The notes under the pieces are model-generated. The model worked only from the letters and a program-made list of their open reading frames with translations, searched no databases and was not told where the DNA came from. A stretch of DNA of 64,000 bases from contig CP154956.1 of NCBI GenBank assembly GCA_039621445.1, positions 64,434,257-64,498,256 on the forward strand. Reading direction: 5' to 3'. Source of the DNA: Euglena gracilis. Taxonomy: Eukaryota; Euglenida; Euglenophyceae; Euglenales. Of the stretch, positions 1 through 33,390 are shown one piece after another (the stretch's first letter is position 1; each line of letters starts with the position of its first letter). A program made the position numbers and the translations under genes.

Positions 1-815
1 GACTGCTGCGGCGTCGGGGCCAGGGCGTACCGCGATGGACTTGCGGACGAGGCCGATGGCCTTCGTGAGGGCCGCGGCGTACGTCGCCTGCGGGTCCTCC
101 GCCGCCGCCGCCTCCGCCCCGGCGGCCGCCAGCGCCACCCATCTCGCCGGCCCCGCAGCCCTGCCACTGACGCGGCGGAGGAGGTCAGCGGCCAGCCACG
201 CTGCGGCGAAGGCGGCCACGGCGGCGGCGGCGGTCCCCGCCAGCCCCAGTGGGGCGGGGCTGGCGGCGGGGGCTGCGCCGGGGGTCCCTGGCAGCCACCA
301 TCGCCCGCAGGGGGGGGGGGTTACTGGTTCTCCAAACTTCCCTGCCAGTCACACACTGTCCACGCCTCAGGCTGCCACCCCCCCCACCATCCTCCGACCC
401 AATCTTCAATCTTCAAATGCCAGGTTTGGTGCCTATGCCCACCTCCCTGCGGCACAGCCGCACCGGTTCACACCACACCCGCCGCCCCTCCTCCGAGTTG
501 GGGTGAGTGGCGGCTGGGCAGTGGCACACGGTCAGACACCGCGGCTACCACTGTGGCGGGGTGGACAGCGCGGACACTATGGCCCAAGGTGGCGGGGACT
601 CCAGCCCGGGGGCCGGCCAGGGGGAGGGCGGCACGGGGTACCGTGGAGGGGCGCAGGGCGGCCCAGGCGTGGGTGGGGGCGGACTGTGTGGCGGCGAGGG
701 TGGCGGCGACGCAGAGGACGAGGGCGACGGCCAGCGTGGCGGCCAGGGGCCCGACGCCCCGCAGGGCGAAGGCGGGGGTGGATGGCATCATGTGGCTGTG
801 GACGAGGCGGGCCAC
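1..815 (-). CDS. Unidentified gene, 5' part, with N-terminal hydrophobic segment (partial)
   Basis: Not recognised. A first exon can start at the ATG at 815. It begins MARLVHSHMMPSTPAFALRG and continues with a hydrophobic run (LAATLAVALVLCVAATLAAT), as expected of a signal peptide, transit peptide or membrane anchor. A second coding block starts after a ctgccag acceptor near 284 and stays open to base 1; it is Ala-rich, with a hydrophobic stretch (AVAAFAAAWLAADLL) and then a more polar helix-like part (YAAALTKAIGLVRKSIAV). The donor of exon 1 is unresolved; phase 1 fits GT sites near 525-575. Both blocks have the high GC at third positions seen in the SEC3 and CSP41 exons, which is the main reason to believe them. 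The 3' end lies outside the window. It could be a membrane or plastid protein; no function is proposed. Confidence 0.45.
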
Positions 816-3309
816 GGTGGCACTCCATGTGGCTCACATCAGTCTGTGTGTGCGAGTACATGTGTTTGTGCGTGCGTGTGTGCGTGTCATGTGTTCTCGC
901 ACATGTGTTCTTTTCCTGCACATCTGCGTGTGGATGTGAGTTTGGTTGGGGTCCCAAATTGCCCGTGGTGGGGTTATGTCATGCAGATCTTGGGGCCTTC
1001 CCTGTCATGGCAAGGCGTTGCCGTCCAACATCTGTGAACGTTCCTGGGCAAAACACGCCATTTGCAAGATATGCAACAAATGCAACTCAATGACATAACA
1101 CATTCCATGGAAATCGCATCATCATCTATCAAGAACCAAACAAAATATCCGCAAAAATTTTTGACACAAAAAAGACTTCAATTTGCCAAAACAAACTTGA
1201 ATTGCCATTTCCCCCGCACTTTCAAACTACCTCAGTTTGCCAGGTCATGATTTCAGATGAGACAGAGAGACAGAGAGTCAACCCAACGGGTGGACGTTTT
1301 GGTACACCAAGCGAGCATGGGAATGACTCAAAAGACAGCAACAAGTAGGAACGAGGCGTTGGGCCCCGTGCTCAGGGTGCCAGCGCATCGGCATACAATA
1401 AGAATGCAGCTTGCTGCGTCTGCAAGCACAAATTCCGATCGTCTCCACGGGGTGGGAAGCGGCAATTGCTCAGCGACATTGTCAGGCATTGATACCAAAA
1501 AAAATTGCACTGGGCGATTCCGGAGGCAGCTGCAGCCCGACCTCCTCGAAGTGGAGGGATGGCAATGACACTGGCCCTAATCGGAATTCCATTCTTGAAA
1601 CAACTGAAACGTCAGCCATCGGCCAACCCCTGGAAATGTCAACACTGAACTGAAGCAGTTGCCGGGGCGGGGGACCATCACCGCCGACCCCTCACCTGCT
1701 GCAGAATGCTGTCCAGCTGGGGAGGGGGAGGGGGGCACCGCAGAGGGCGTGATGGGAGGCAGGGGAGGGCAGGCATTGTTTTTTTTGTAAGGCACCTTAA
1801 AAATCCTTCAAACCTGAAAAAACCCTTGAAAACCGTTTTGGCAAGATTATTATCCAATCGAGCAAAAATAAATCGCATAACCTTGGCAAAAACAACGACA
1901 AGCCCACTCCGGGGAAAAAATGCTTCCTGGCATTGCTGAAGCATTGCCTATTGCCCCCAATTCAGGGAATTTGACTTTTTTTGATTTTCGGACCCTGTTC
2001 GATGTTGGGATGACCCTTGGAAAATAATACCTAAAAAAGGCGACAATTGGCAACCCATCATATACTAACTGGACCACAGACTGACGGAGCAGAGACTGGT
2101 GGATCAGAAACTTTCCATGGGGGGAATGCTGTCCCCCAGGGGCGGTTGTGAAAAGGAGGACATTGACAGAAAAAAAAACACTGTCCTTCCTGCTTTCATC
2201 AGCCGGGGGGGGGGGTTGAACTTCCAACTCACTCGATCACGTAAAGCTACCATCCCTGGAATGAATGAAGTCCAGAAAAAATAATATCTAAACCTCTGTT
2301 AGAGGTCATTCCGATGTTAATTTTCCTCGATTGCTACTGAAAGTCCTCCAAGGCGGTTGCTATGCAGGGCTTTCACGACCTGCTTTTTTTTGTGGTGTTC
2401 TTGTGGCAACGTTACAGTACTGCTCCCTGGGGGACCCAGTATTTAACATAGGGGCATTCACGTCCCATTCACGTCCGCCCCCCCCCTGTGTGCACTGTGG
2501 CTGTTTTTTTTTGGTGCCTTTTATCCCTTCTTCTGGCCTGGCGCTGTTGTTCTGCCCCCCCCCCCCGGTCAGGTAAGATTTTGGATTGGGGATGATCGTT
2601 AGTGTAAGAGTTAGAAAAGGTTAGGCCGAAATCGGAAATTTGGGCCTAAAGAAGCCCAACTTAGGCCTAGAATCAGGCCCAAATAGGCTGGAAAACCTCA
2701 ACCCTAAACCGATTCTGAACCATAACCTTAACCCCCAAAATTTGTGTGCACCAGGTGACGATCATTTGTTGTTGGAAAAAATAAATGCATCTGGAAAAGA
2801 ACAAATAATATCTAGAGAGGCTTGTCAAACTCCCACAGCAGAAGGGGTGGTCATCAAATCATGTCGCAAACGTCAATGCAAGAGGAGGGGTCGATCAGAT
2901 TGGGGGGGGGGGGCTAATTGATCGATTGGTTGACCAACCAGCCAGTTGGCCTACCAGATAGTCTACTCCAAAGTAAGCACGACATAATGATGGCATTTAC
3001 CTGTGCTTAAATAGCGTGCATCGCAAAACAACGTTCAAAACACAAGGGATTTCGATATTTTTTGGCCCTCCGAACATTTCCACATACAAGAAACTGAAAT
3101 TTGGTCGATCAACAACCTAATCGGTCGACCATTCAATCGACCAGCCACGATCCCTATTCCCCAGCCATCGTTGGGGAACCTGAGGGGAGTCTGCAAATGA
3201 GATAACTCAAACAGAAGTTCTTCAGCTGCAAGGGTTTGAAATATGTGGGCTCTGCCTTCTGCCTCCAGAGCCCTCATATGATCATCGATGTGGTGGCAAG
3301 CCACATCGA
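816..3309. other. Intergenic region between the left-edge gene and SEC3
   Basis: No gene is supported here. From about 838 to 905 there is a degenerate GT-rich tract just upstream of the left-edge gene on the minus strand. The rest is AT-richer, with long homopolymer G/C runs (2206-2215, 2484-2490, 2558-2567, 2901-2912). Being downstream of SEC3, it should hold that gene's 3' UTR and terminator, but I see no clear signal. Confidence 0.6.
1783..1945 (+). repeat. Interspersed CCTTAAAA repeat, copy 1
   Basis: It starts with runs of CCTTAAAAA/CCTTCAAA and continues through GAGCAAAAA, TTGGCAAAAACAA and CTCCGGGGAAAAAATG to a CTTCCTGGCATTGCT end. The same order of motifs recurs near 9875-10085, 18690-18930, 20912-21058 and 25764-25900, so this is a dispersed repeat family. 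No coding capacity is visible. Confidence 0.6.
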
Positions 3310-25615
<22,306 letters not shown>

Positions 25616-25763
25616 CTGCAAAACCGATGAAAGCAAAAACATGAAACTGGAAATGGAGTTGCACGCAAATTGCCTCAGACGGTCCCCCACCCCTGTGCCG
25701 ATCACTGAAGGAGGCTTGCCTTGTGGCCGCTAGGTTGAAATAAAATGAAACCCAGGTATCCTT

Positions 25764-25900
25764 TTTAGGTGCCTTAAAACCCCTTAAACAAACCTTAAAA
25801 ATTGGTCCTGGAAAATTTTTCGAATTTTGAGCAAACAAGAATTCGCAAAATCTTGGCAAAAACAAGTCAACTTCAGAAGGAAAAATGATTCCTAGCCAAA
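25764..25900 (+). repeat. Interspersed CCTTAAAA repeat, copy 5
   Basis: TTTTTAGGTGCCTTAAAACC, CCTTAAAAATTGG, GAGCAAACAAGAATTCG, TCTTGGCAAAAACAAGTCAA, AAAAATGATTCCTAGC match the family order. It lies 150 bp upstream of the first recognised SEC3 exon. Confidence 0.55.
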
Positions 25901-28379
25901 AGAATCAGCAAATCGACTCCATTTCCAGAAATGTTCTCCAAACATAAACAATGCTCAACTGTGGTCCAGAAAATTTGGTCGCAGAAAAAAAAACCAAGGA
26001 CCTTAAATGGCGTGAATGACCACACAAACTAACCAAGCTCCAAGCGGGGAGCTCGGCCAAAACACATTTTCAATTTTCACCAAATTTCACAATGCAAAAA
26101 AAGTGTTGGGTCAAAGACCTGGAAAAAAAAACCCTCAGAAGTGAAAACCCCAGGGGGGGGGGGGCAAAAAAAAAGTGGTATTTACCCCCCAATTTTCAAG
26201 AAACTCCAAAAAAATGGCCAAAATGAGGCATTATTTTTGGTGTTCAGCGAAGGCGAACATTGAAGCCCATTTTCCAACACTGCACTTTAAAGACCAAGGA
26301 ATGCAATGGGGAGGTTCGGGATGGGGGAACGTGGGGGGGGGGGACTGTGGCCAAATTGAACCCAAATGTGTGCACAGCCCAAAAACATGCCCACCAAAAT
26401 CCGGGACGCGGGGGGGGGGACGTGGGGTGGGACGCGGGGGAAACACCCCTAATGCTCCAATAACGGAGCTGAAAAGTTTCATGCTGGAATGGCAGAATTG
26501 CATGCTTCACTCTCATAACGGGCCAAAATACACCCTCATAAATATTTGTCAAATGAAACATGTTTGTCACAGCTCAAATTTATGTTCTGAAAATATTCCC
26601 TCCATAAACTAGCGCATGCCAAAAACGCTTCAAAACACAAAAGTATGCACCGCGGTGCATATTTTATCAAAATTGATATTGCCCTACATGTGATGTGTCA
26701 AGAAAAACATTTGTCCCGCAATCCTCACAAAATGGTTTCAGACCTCCACAACATGTTGTTCCCAACATGCATGTTGTGGGGAGAGCATCTGCATCCATCC
26801 ATCCGCATCTATATGACAAGAAATACGTTCAAAAAATCTGCCAGGCACTCTGCACCTGGAACCCCCACCCAAAACTTGCGGAAAAAGTATGCCCCGCCAA
26901 AAAACAATGATGGCCAACCCCGAAAAATGGCCAAAAAAGTGAGCTATTTCCCCCCCACATTTTCCCGAAAAAAAAACAGCCAAAATTTGGCTCGTGTACA
27001 ACGGAAGCGCGGCGTGCGCCCGCCCCAAGACAACCCCCCCACCCCTCTGCCTAGTCTCCCTCGTTCAGTATTTTATTTTGGCCTCAAAACACCCCCCCCC
27101 CTGAGGTGGTCGATCCCCCTCCCCATAGTAGTCTCCAAATTTTGGAATATATCTGATGTTTCCATCAAATTCGGCATCACTGGGGGTTTTCAGGACGCGG
27201 GGAGAACATAGGCAGTTTTAGAGGTCATCCATGACATGGTGTGACCGATTTTTAGATCAAAATAGGAAGCACACACTTTGGGCCTAACAACCGGTCGGTC
27301 CAATTAGGAGTTTACCACAAAATTTTTCGCAGTTTGATTCCCATATTTGGTGTAAAATCTGAATTTTGGACTATTTTTTAGCATTGGCATATGCCGAACC
27401 TGCTATGGGAAAACCCAAACCCTGTCCCTTGAGGAATGCCCACACACCCTGTGTTTCTTCACCCGTTGGATTTGGACTGCAGTGTGAAGCTTCTCATTTC
27501 GTCCCTCCAAAGCACTATCTAAGAGCCGATACGAGGCACCATCAAGGCGGCAATCGCTCATTTACGGATGCATTCGAACAATAGCAAATAAACAAATCAT
27601 ATCCTGAATGAGATACAAAATGCATGCAAAAAGGGACCCAAAAAGCACATTTCCAACGACAGGGGTGGTTCGGATCGCAGGAGATCAGGCAGTAGACTTT
27701 GGTCAATTTGGACCCCTCCCCCCCCATGGTGAAATTCACCGTTTGAAAAGGAATCATCAACTCCAAATTTGAAAATTTAAGCATCCAAATAAAGAATCCC
27801 CCAAATTCCATCAAATTTCATCAAAGTGGGCATCACCAACCAAAAACACTCCCAGAAAAAAAGAAAAAATGAAGAAAAGAGATTGAAAAGAGGTCTTCGG
27901 CCAGGCACGGGGTCGTGTCACAGGGGGGGGGACAGTAGATTTTGGCCATTTTGGACCCCCAATTGAAGTTTGAAGTTTGGATGTTCACCAAAGTGGTCCT
28001 TGACCCCTTCCCCCTCCCCTGCCTTCCCTGAGGGGGTGGGCCGGGTCACGGGGGGTAACGGGGGGGGGGGGAGGCACAAGGGGGATGAAGGGACACAGTT
28101 TTTGAAACCGTGTGTCGGGGGCTCTGGGTTCAAGCCCAAACCGGCGTCCAGGGACGCATGGTCTTGTATTACTACTCTTGACAGGTTTTCTTAAAGTACG
28201 CCAGCCAGGTTATGGTGTGCACCAGTGGCGATGTATATAATTTTGGTGCGTCATATTTTGTTTTTTTCTCTCCAAAAACGATCATTTTGATGCCAATGGG
28301 TCCAACATTTTGAGAAAAATTTCCAAAAAGTTGCAAAAATGACATTTTGGCCATTTTCGGGCAAAAAAGTGTTCTTGTG

Positions 28380-28403
28380 GTGAACTTCACCGGTGAAGTT
28401 CAC
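28380..28403. repeat. 24-bp perfect palindrome, GAACTTCACCGGTGAAGTTC core
   Basis: A perfect palindrome. The same core occurs at 34313-34336, and with one lost pair at 36458-36480. All three are adjacent to a shared sequence containing a GCACTTTTTTGGCCAGAAATG-like stretch (inverted at 28300-28378), so they are landmarks of one dispersed repeat family. Confidence 0.75.
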
Positions 28404-29089
28404 TGTTGGGTTAGGCAAATTAGGAATCACCGAAAACAAATTTTTGAGGAAAAATCCTTTTCAGGCTCCAGATTAGGAATCCCCCAACCTAAAATTCGTA
28501 ATTTTGGCACCAAATTAGGCATCACTAGTCCAAATTTTGCAAAATTTATGCCTGAATCTGCCTGAATATTTTGTCAAATTAGGCATCACCGGCCAATTTT
28601 TTTTCAGAAAAAAATTGGCCGAAAAGGGTCTTGGGTCGGGTCGGGGGGGGGGGGGGGCCCGGGGGGCACACCCGCTCAAAAGTTTTTTTTAAATATTTTT
28701 CAAATCTGTGTTTTCTGGTGCAAAAAATCATGCTTTCAACCCAAAAAAAGACAAAAAATGAATGCTGCAGAAATAAAAAATGAACTTTTTCCCCAAAAAA
28801 ACATTGCAAATTTTTTTCACCCAACCCCTCTATGACGTTTTTTGTTTTTTATTAAAAAACATTTTTTTATATAAAAAAAACATGTTTTTTTTTTGTTTCA
28901 AAAAAAAAACAAGCCGTCACCCTTGAGGGAACACCCCCGTTTGCTATTGTTTATTCGCCGCGGCTGTGGCACTAACCTGTTTGCCCAGCACCTTACGCCC
29001 TCTGTTATGTGTCCAAAAGTATCTCCCACTGGCTACTGCAAACGAAGCCTGTCCGCTGTGCCATATGTTGGAGGCTAGGCGCGCCGCTC

Positions 29090-29515
29090 GGGGGGGTCCG
29101 GGCCCCCCCCCCTCCCCCCCCCCCCGCGCGGCCCCTGCGCTTCCGCTCTCCCCCCCCCCTGCCCCCCCCCCCCTCCCCCCACTGTGCCTGCATAGCCAAG
29201 AAAAAAAATTTTGGCGAAAAAATCGCGATTTTTTGAGGCCCAAAAATGACCAAAAATGACCATTTTCGGACACAAAATGGCAAATTTGGGGGCCGCGCGC
29301 TCTGCGCGCGGCCAAAAAAGCACTTTTTTGGTCAAAAATGGCCCAAAAATGGCAAAAAATGACCATGTTTTGGCCCGAAAATCACCGATTTTAGGATGCG
29401 TTCCGCCCGCGACGCCGCCCTCGGGCCCCCCCCCCCCCCCCTCCCCCCCCTCCCCCCCCGCGCGGCCGCCCGCGCGGCCGCTCGCCCCCCCCTCAGCCCC
29501 CCCCCCCGCTGTGCC
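29090..29515. repeat. C-run blocks flanking a GGCCAAAAATGACC repeat
   Basis: Two poly-C/GCGCGG blocks (29090-29180 and 29420-29515) flank AT-rich sequence with many CCAAAAATGACC/CAAAAATGGC units and a GGCCGCGCGC...GCGCGCGGCC inverted repeat near 29292. A similar assembly, in reverse orientation, is at 7270-7475 in a SEC3 intron. Confidence 0.55.
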
Positions 29516-29569
29516 TAGCCTCCGTTGTTGTGTGTTATGGTCCCTGGAAATGACATCCACATTTCAGTT

Positions 29570-30670
29570 TCCCGCCCGAACCGGCGTTCTGGACGCCGGT
29601 TCGGGCGGGAAGCCAGAGCCCCAATACGGTTTCAGAGCGCTGAGTTCTGAATTCTGAGTTCTGTGGGTACCAAGCGACAGGAGTGTGGAATCTGCCAATT
29701 TCGACCGGCGGCCCATTTGGGCCAAAGTCGACCAAAAGTGTCCCAAACATGGGGATTTGGGGCGAAATTTGCCGTGATTCCTCAGGGACCGGTTCGGGTG
29801 TGAAGCCGGAGCCCCCTAGAAACGGTTTCAAAAAACTGTGTCCCAGACGCCGGTTCGGGCGTGAAGCCGGTGCCTGGGACGCCGGTTCGGACTGACGCCT
29901 GAACCGGTGTCCCAGGCACCGGCTTCACGCCCGAACTGGCGTTTGGGACACCGTTCTCGATATAGATTGTGAGCCAACGTTGTGCTGGTGTGTGGTATTG
30001 TGGAGGTGACACCACAAGATGGGAGCCCGGCAGCGGTGTCGGAACAATTTTTTCCCGGGGGGGGGGGGGGGGGGGAACCGACAAAATTTGGAGCACATCC
30101 TTTTTTTCCCCGGCGCGAAGCGCCGAGGAAAATTTTTTTCATGGCACAACCAAAATGTACTTTTTTCTGTCCCCCTGGCCCCGAAGGGGCCGAGACGCTA
30201 ACGCCTTTTTTGATGTCCAATGCTCCAAAAACTTGAGCTAGAAAGCGAAATCATGGGTAGAACCCCTTTGGAAACCTCCCAACTCAACCCAACTGTCGAC
30301 TTCGCAACCTGGGGGGGGGGTGAAGAAGCAATTTTTTTCACTTTGCGCAAAATCATTTTTTTTGTTGACCCGAAGAGTTTCCCCCAAACTCGGCTGGTCA
30401 AGAAAATGGAGGGAGGGGGACATATGGGGATATCAGTTTGTATTGAAACAACCAAGGTGAAAGTGGTTTGTGGGGTCCCAAAAAACAAAAAGCACCAAAG
30501 GAGGGAAAAAAAAGTCGGTTTGTGGCCAAAAGCCAAACCGGACGCCGGGTTTTGGACAGAACCGGCGTTCCTGACGCCGGGTTTTAGGACAGAACCGGCG
30601 TCCGGAAAACCCGTGGGGGGGGACGCCGGTTCTGTCCTGAACCCGGCGTCTCAAACGCCGGTTTAAACAT
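29570..30670. repeat. Cluster of GCCGGTT inverted repeats
   Basis: Stem-loops are at 29573-29612 (arms CCCGAACCGGCGTTC/GACGCCGGTTCGGG), 29785-29950 (two linked hairpins) and 30536-30668 (GACGCCGGGTTTTGGACAG / GACGCCGGTTCTGTCC arms). Two sequence flavours exist: GGTTCGGGCGTGAAGCC and GGTTCTGTCC. The same units recur at 37.6-39.1, 46.2-47.3 and 49.6-50.6 kb, where they form the ends of larger inverted repeats. Confidence 0.8.
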
Positions 30671-31529
30671 CAAGAAGTGTCGTGGGTTTTTTTCAAGGAT
30701 TTTATTTCGGCCGCCAAAGGCGGCCAAGACGGTAATGGATTTTGCAATTTCATTCTCCAAAAATGTGCTTTTAACTGGCAAGGTGGCTGCCGAAGGCAGC
30801 CGAGACGGTAACGCCCTTTGAACCATTGAACATGGCATTACAAAGAAAAATATCACATTCATGCTGCAAAAAAATTTTTTTCTTTCCAAAATCCCGGGGG
30901 GGGGGCGGCCCCCCCCCCCCGACCCCCCCTTGTGACACCCATGGAGCCCGGTTTACCGGGTCACCAAGGGGGCAGGGGGTACAACGGTGAACGTCATTGT
31001 TTGATGGTTGGAGGTGAAATTTTGATGGGAGAAATTTTGCTCTTTTTCCTCTTGTGGTGAACTTCACCACCGAAGGCGCCGGGGTCAGAGGGGGTGCCTG
31101 CCATGGCCAGACACCCCCAAAAATCCGACACCCCCGGGGGGGGGGGGGTTGGATGGGGTGCTCTGCAGCATTCCCAATTTTGGCGAATGACAACGGTTTC
31201 TGACAGGCAATTGGGGGTGGTTCGGGTCACGGGGGGGGGTCACGGGGAGAACACCACATTTTTGGTGGCAAAATTAGGAATCACCGAGCCGGAATTTTTG
31301 TGGAAAAATTCACAAATTCGGAATCCCCACACTTGAAATTAGGATTTTGACACCAAATCAGGAATCACCAAGCCCAAATTTGAAAAATTTACACCTCAAA
31401 ATTAGGAATCTGCCCGAGAATTTCATCAAATTAGGCATCACCGGCCAAAATTTTTCTCTACAAAATTTCGCCGAAAAGGTTCCTTGTTCGGGTCACGGGG
31501 GGGTCACGGGGGGAACACCCCATTAACGT

Positions 31530-32085
31530 GACCCCCCCCCCCCTATATGGCACCCCCCAGGGAGCGTTTTGACCCCCCTTGGCGACAATTAGGGGGGGGG
31601 GTGACAATTAGGGGTGGGGTTACTCAATTTACCCTACATGTCCATGGGTCCATGGGTACCCCCACCCCTAATTGTCGCCCCCCAGGGGGGGGGGGGGCAA
31701 CAATTAGGGGTGGGTGAAATATAGGGGGGGGGGTCACGTTAAACATTAATATGACATTTAGACATTTGTCAAAAACAAAAACCCCCGTTTGCGTTAGGAA
31801 TGGCCCATCCCACATTACCAACCCCCCCCCTCTATTTGTCCCCCCCCCCTAATTGGCCAGAGCCCAGGTGGCCAATTAGGGGGGGGGGGTTACTCATTTC
31901 AAGGGAAATGTCTTTATTCGGGTGTTTTACGGGGGTTCGCGACTAAAGGACGGGGTCCAGGTGGCCAATTAGGGGGGGGGGTTAGGGGTAACCCCCCCCC
32001 TAATTGTCCCCCCCCCCCCTAATTGGCCAGAAGGGGGGTCCAGGCCGCCCGGAGGGCGGCCAAATAGAGGGGGGGGGTTGGTAAT
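31530..32085. repeat. TTAGGGGGG / CCCCCCTAATTG hairpin cluster
   Basis: Several inverted repeats: GGCGACAATTAGGGGGGGG with CCCCTAATTGTCGCC (31580-31735), CCCCTAATTGGCCAG with GTGGCCAATTAGGGGG (31838-31895), and the same pair with AACCCCCCCCCTAATTG (31960-32085). TCTATTTGTCC/CAAATAGAGG units bound the last two (31830 and 32062), so 31820-32085 may be one compound element. Confidence 0.65.
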
Positions 32086-32148
32086 GTCTGCCATCCTACA
32101 ACCACATGTGTGACCACATGTCCAGACGACCCATGAGTAGGACCACTT

Positions 32149-32190
32149 CACAGAATGATGTTTGATGCTGTGATGATTGAGAAGACTTAA
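32149..32190 (+). pseudogene. Short exon-like remnant upstream of a hAT-like insertion
   Basis: After a cttcacag acceptor, the frame reads MMFDAVMIEKT and stops at the left target duplication of the element at 32196. The exon-like text resumes on the other side (32804 onward). Too short to identify. Confidence 0.25.
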
Positions 32191-32195
32191 AAATA

Positions 32196-32800
32196 CAGGG
32201 CTGGATAGAGGTAGAGGTAGAGGAAGAGGTCAAAGTCCTCTACCTCTATCTGACCCACCTCTACCTCTACCTCTACCTCTATGTCACCTCTATGTCCACA
32301 AAATGTCATAAACTGGCACCAATACTCCCCCCCTTGTTGTCCCCCCCTTATTGTCCCTCGGCCCCGGCCGACGGGGGTTTTTTTTGGCTCGGCCAATGAA
32401 ATTCCTTTGGTACCCCCTTATTGTCCCCCCCCCTTATTGTCCGGCCGGGCCTCCCGGGGGGAGGTCGGTGGGACAATAAGGGGGGGGGGGGTGGTAAGGG
32501 CCGCAAAAGGCTCCAAATGCCTCAAACTTGGCAAATTAGCATCTTAGCGCATCTTATTTTGGTTAGGAATGCGAAAAAATATCCGGATGGGTGGTTTCAA
32601 AAATTGCCATAAGAGATTTGTGACAAGAATGGCCAATTTCTGATTTTTTCCAAAGCCTTCGTTCGGCATAAATTTTCTTTGATAAGCCACTTTCCTTAAA
32701 CGTTTCACATTGAGGCGACATAGAGGGATAGTAGAGGTAGAGGTGACCTCTACCTCTACCTCTACCTCTACCTCTATCCCTCTACCTCTATCCAGCCCTG
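32196..32800. mobile_element. Non-autonomous hAT-like element with CCTCTA-repeat termini
   Basis: 605 bp, bounded by CAGGGCTGGATAGAGG (left) and CCTCTATCCAGCCCTG (right). The TIRs extend inward into (TAGAGG)n/(CCTCTA)n tracts, so each end also folds on itself. AAAAATA is directly repeated on both sides (32189-32195, 32801-32807): a 7-bp match where hAT insertions normally leave 8. No transposase is present. It carries a nested TTATTGTCC hairpin element (32322-32497) and appears to be inserted into exon-like sequence. Confidence 0.75.
32322..32497 (-). mobile_element. TTATTGTCC hairpin element, copy A
   Basis: It reads CCCCCCTTATTGTCC at one end and GGACAATAAGGGGG...GGTGGTAA at the other, with internal GGCCGACGGGGG, GGTACCCCCTTATTGTCC and GGCCGGGCCTCCCGG palindromic parts. 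It is in opposite orientation to copies B (32960-33150) and C (34575-34750), and is nested in the hAT-like element. No coding potential. Confidence 0.75.
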
Positions 32801-32803
32801 AAA

Positions 32804-32968
32804 AATATCAGAAGATGCTGACTTCTCTCGGCATCCAGCTCTCCTTTGATGACAAAGGTTTGCCAAAATGCTGTCAGGGAATGATCTTTTTTCTCTGCTT
32901 CAGGTCACTGACAAGAATTTGTTGAAGTCTATCAATCAGGAGCTGTCGGAAGGCGTTTGTTACTACCA
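32804..32968 (+). pseudogene. Exon-like remnants of an unidentified gene
   Basis: Two protein-like pieces: KYQKMLTSLGIQLSFDDKG before a GTTTGC donor-like site (to about 32862), and, after a ctgcttcag acceptor at 32903, VTDKNLLKSINQELSEGVCY. The second is cut by the TTATTGTCC element at 32960. I do not recognise the protein. The phases of the pieces do not join cleanly, so this is probably a dead gene or transposase. Confidence 0.35.
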
Positions 32969-33150
32969 CCCCCCCCCCCTTTATTGTCCCACCGACCTGC
33001 CCCCGGGAGGCCCGACCGGACAATAAAGGGGGGGGGACAATAAAGGGGTACCAAAGGAATTTCATTGGCCGGGCCAAAAAAAACCCCCCGTCGGCCGGGG
33101 CCCAGGGACAATAAAGGGGGGGGGACAATAAAGGGGGGGGGGGGTGGTAA
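32960..33150 (+). mobile_element. TTATTGTCC hairpin element, copy B
   Basis: The ends TTACTACCACCCCCC and GGGGGTGGTAA are inverted. Inside are TTTATTGTCCCACCGACCTG, GGACAATAAAGGGG (twice) and GGCCGGGCCAAAAAAA, as in copy C. It interrupts protein-like sequence that ends SEGVCYY. Confidence 0.8.
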
Positions 33151-33390
33151 TCTGGACCTGAGACCTGCTAAACTGATCCATTCTTGTTGGGATTGGCCAT
33201 CGTGTTTGATTTCTGCTTCCTGTTGCTGTGCCTAGAAACTGCCTAGAAGATTTTTTTTGTTTGTCTGTCCGTTTTGTTTGCAACGAAATAGTGATCTGGT
33301 TCTGAATTGCTTTACAAAGATTTGAATCTTTTTTTTTTGGTGCCACATCTTTGGGGGCGGGTTTGGGCCAGACGGTGGACAGATGTGCTG

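Larger units (their letters stand above)
25616..32148. other. Repeat-rich region upstream of SEC3, no gene recognised
   Basis: It should contain the SEC3 promoter and possibly a first exon, which I could not locate. It holds a CCTTAAAA-family repeat (25764-25900), AATTAGGCATCACCG repeats (28400-28610, 31250-31450), C/G-rich blocks (29090-29180, 29420-29515), GCCGGTT hairpins (29570-30670) and TTAGGGGGG hairpins (31530-32085). A frame at 27399-27584 (ending GNRSFTDAFEQ) is open and protein-like, but too short to call. Confidence 0.5.
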
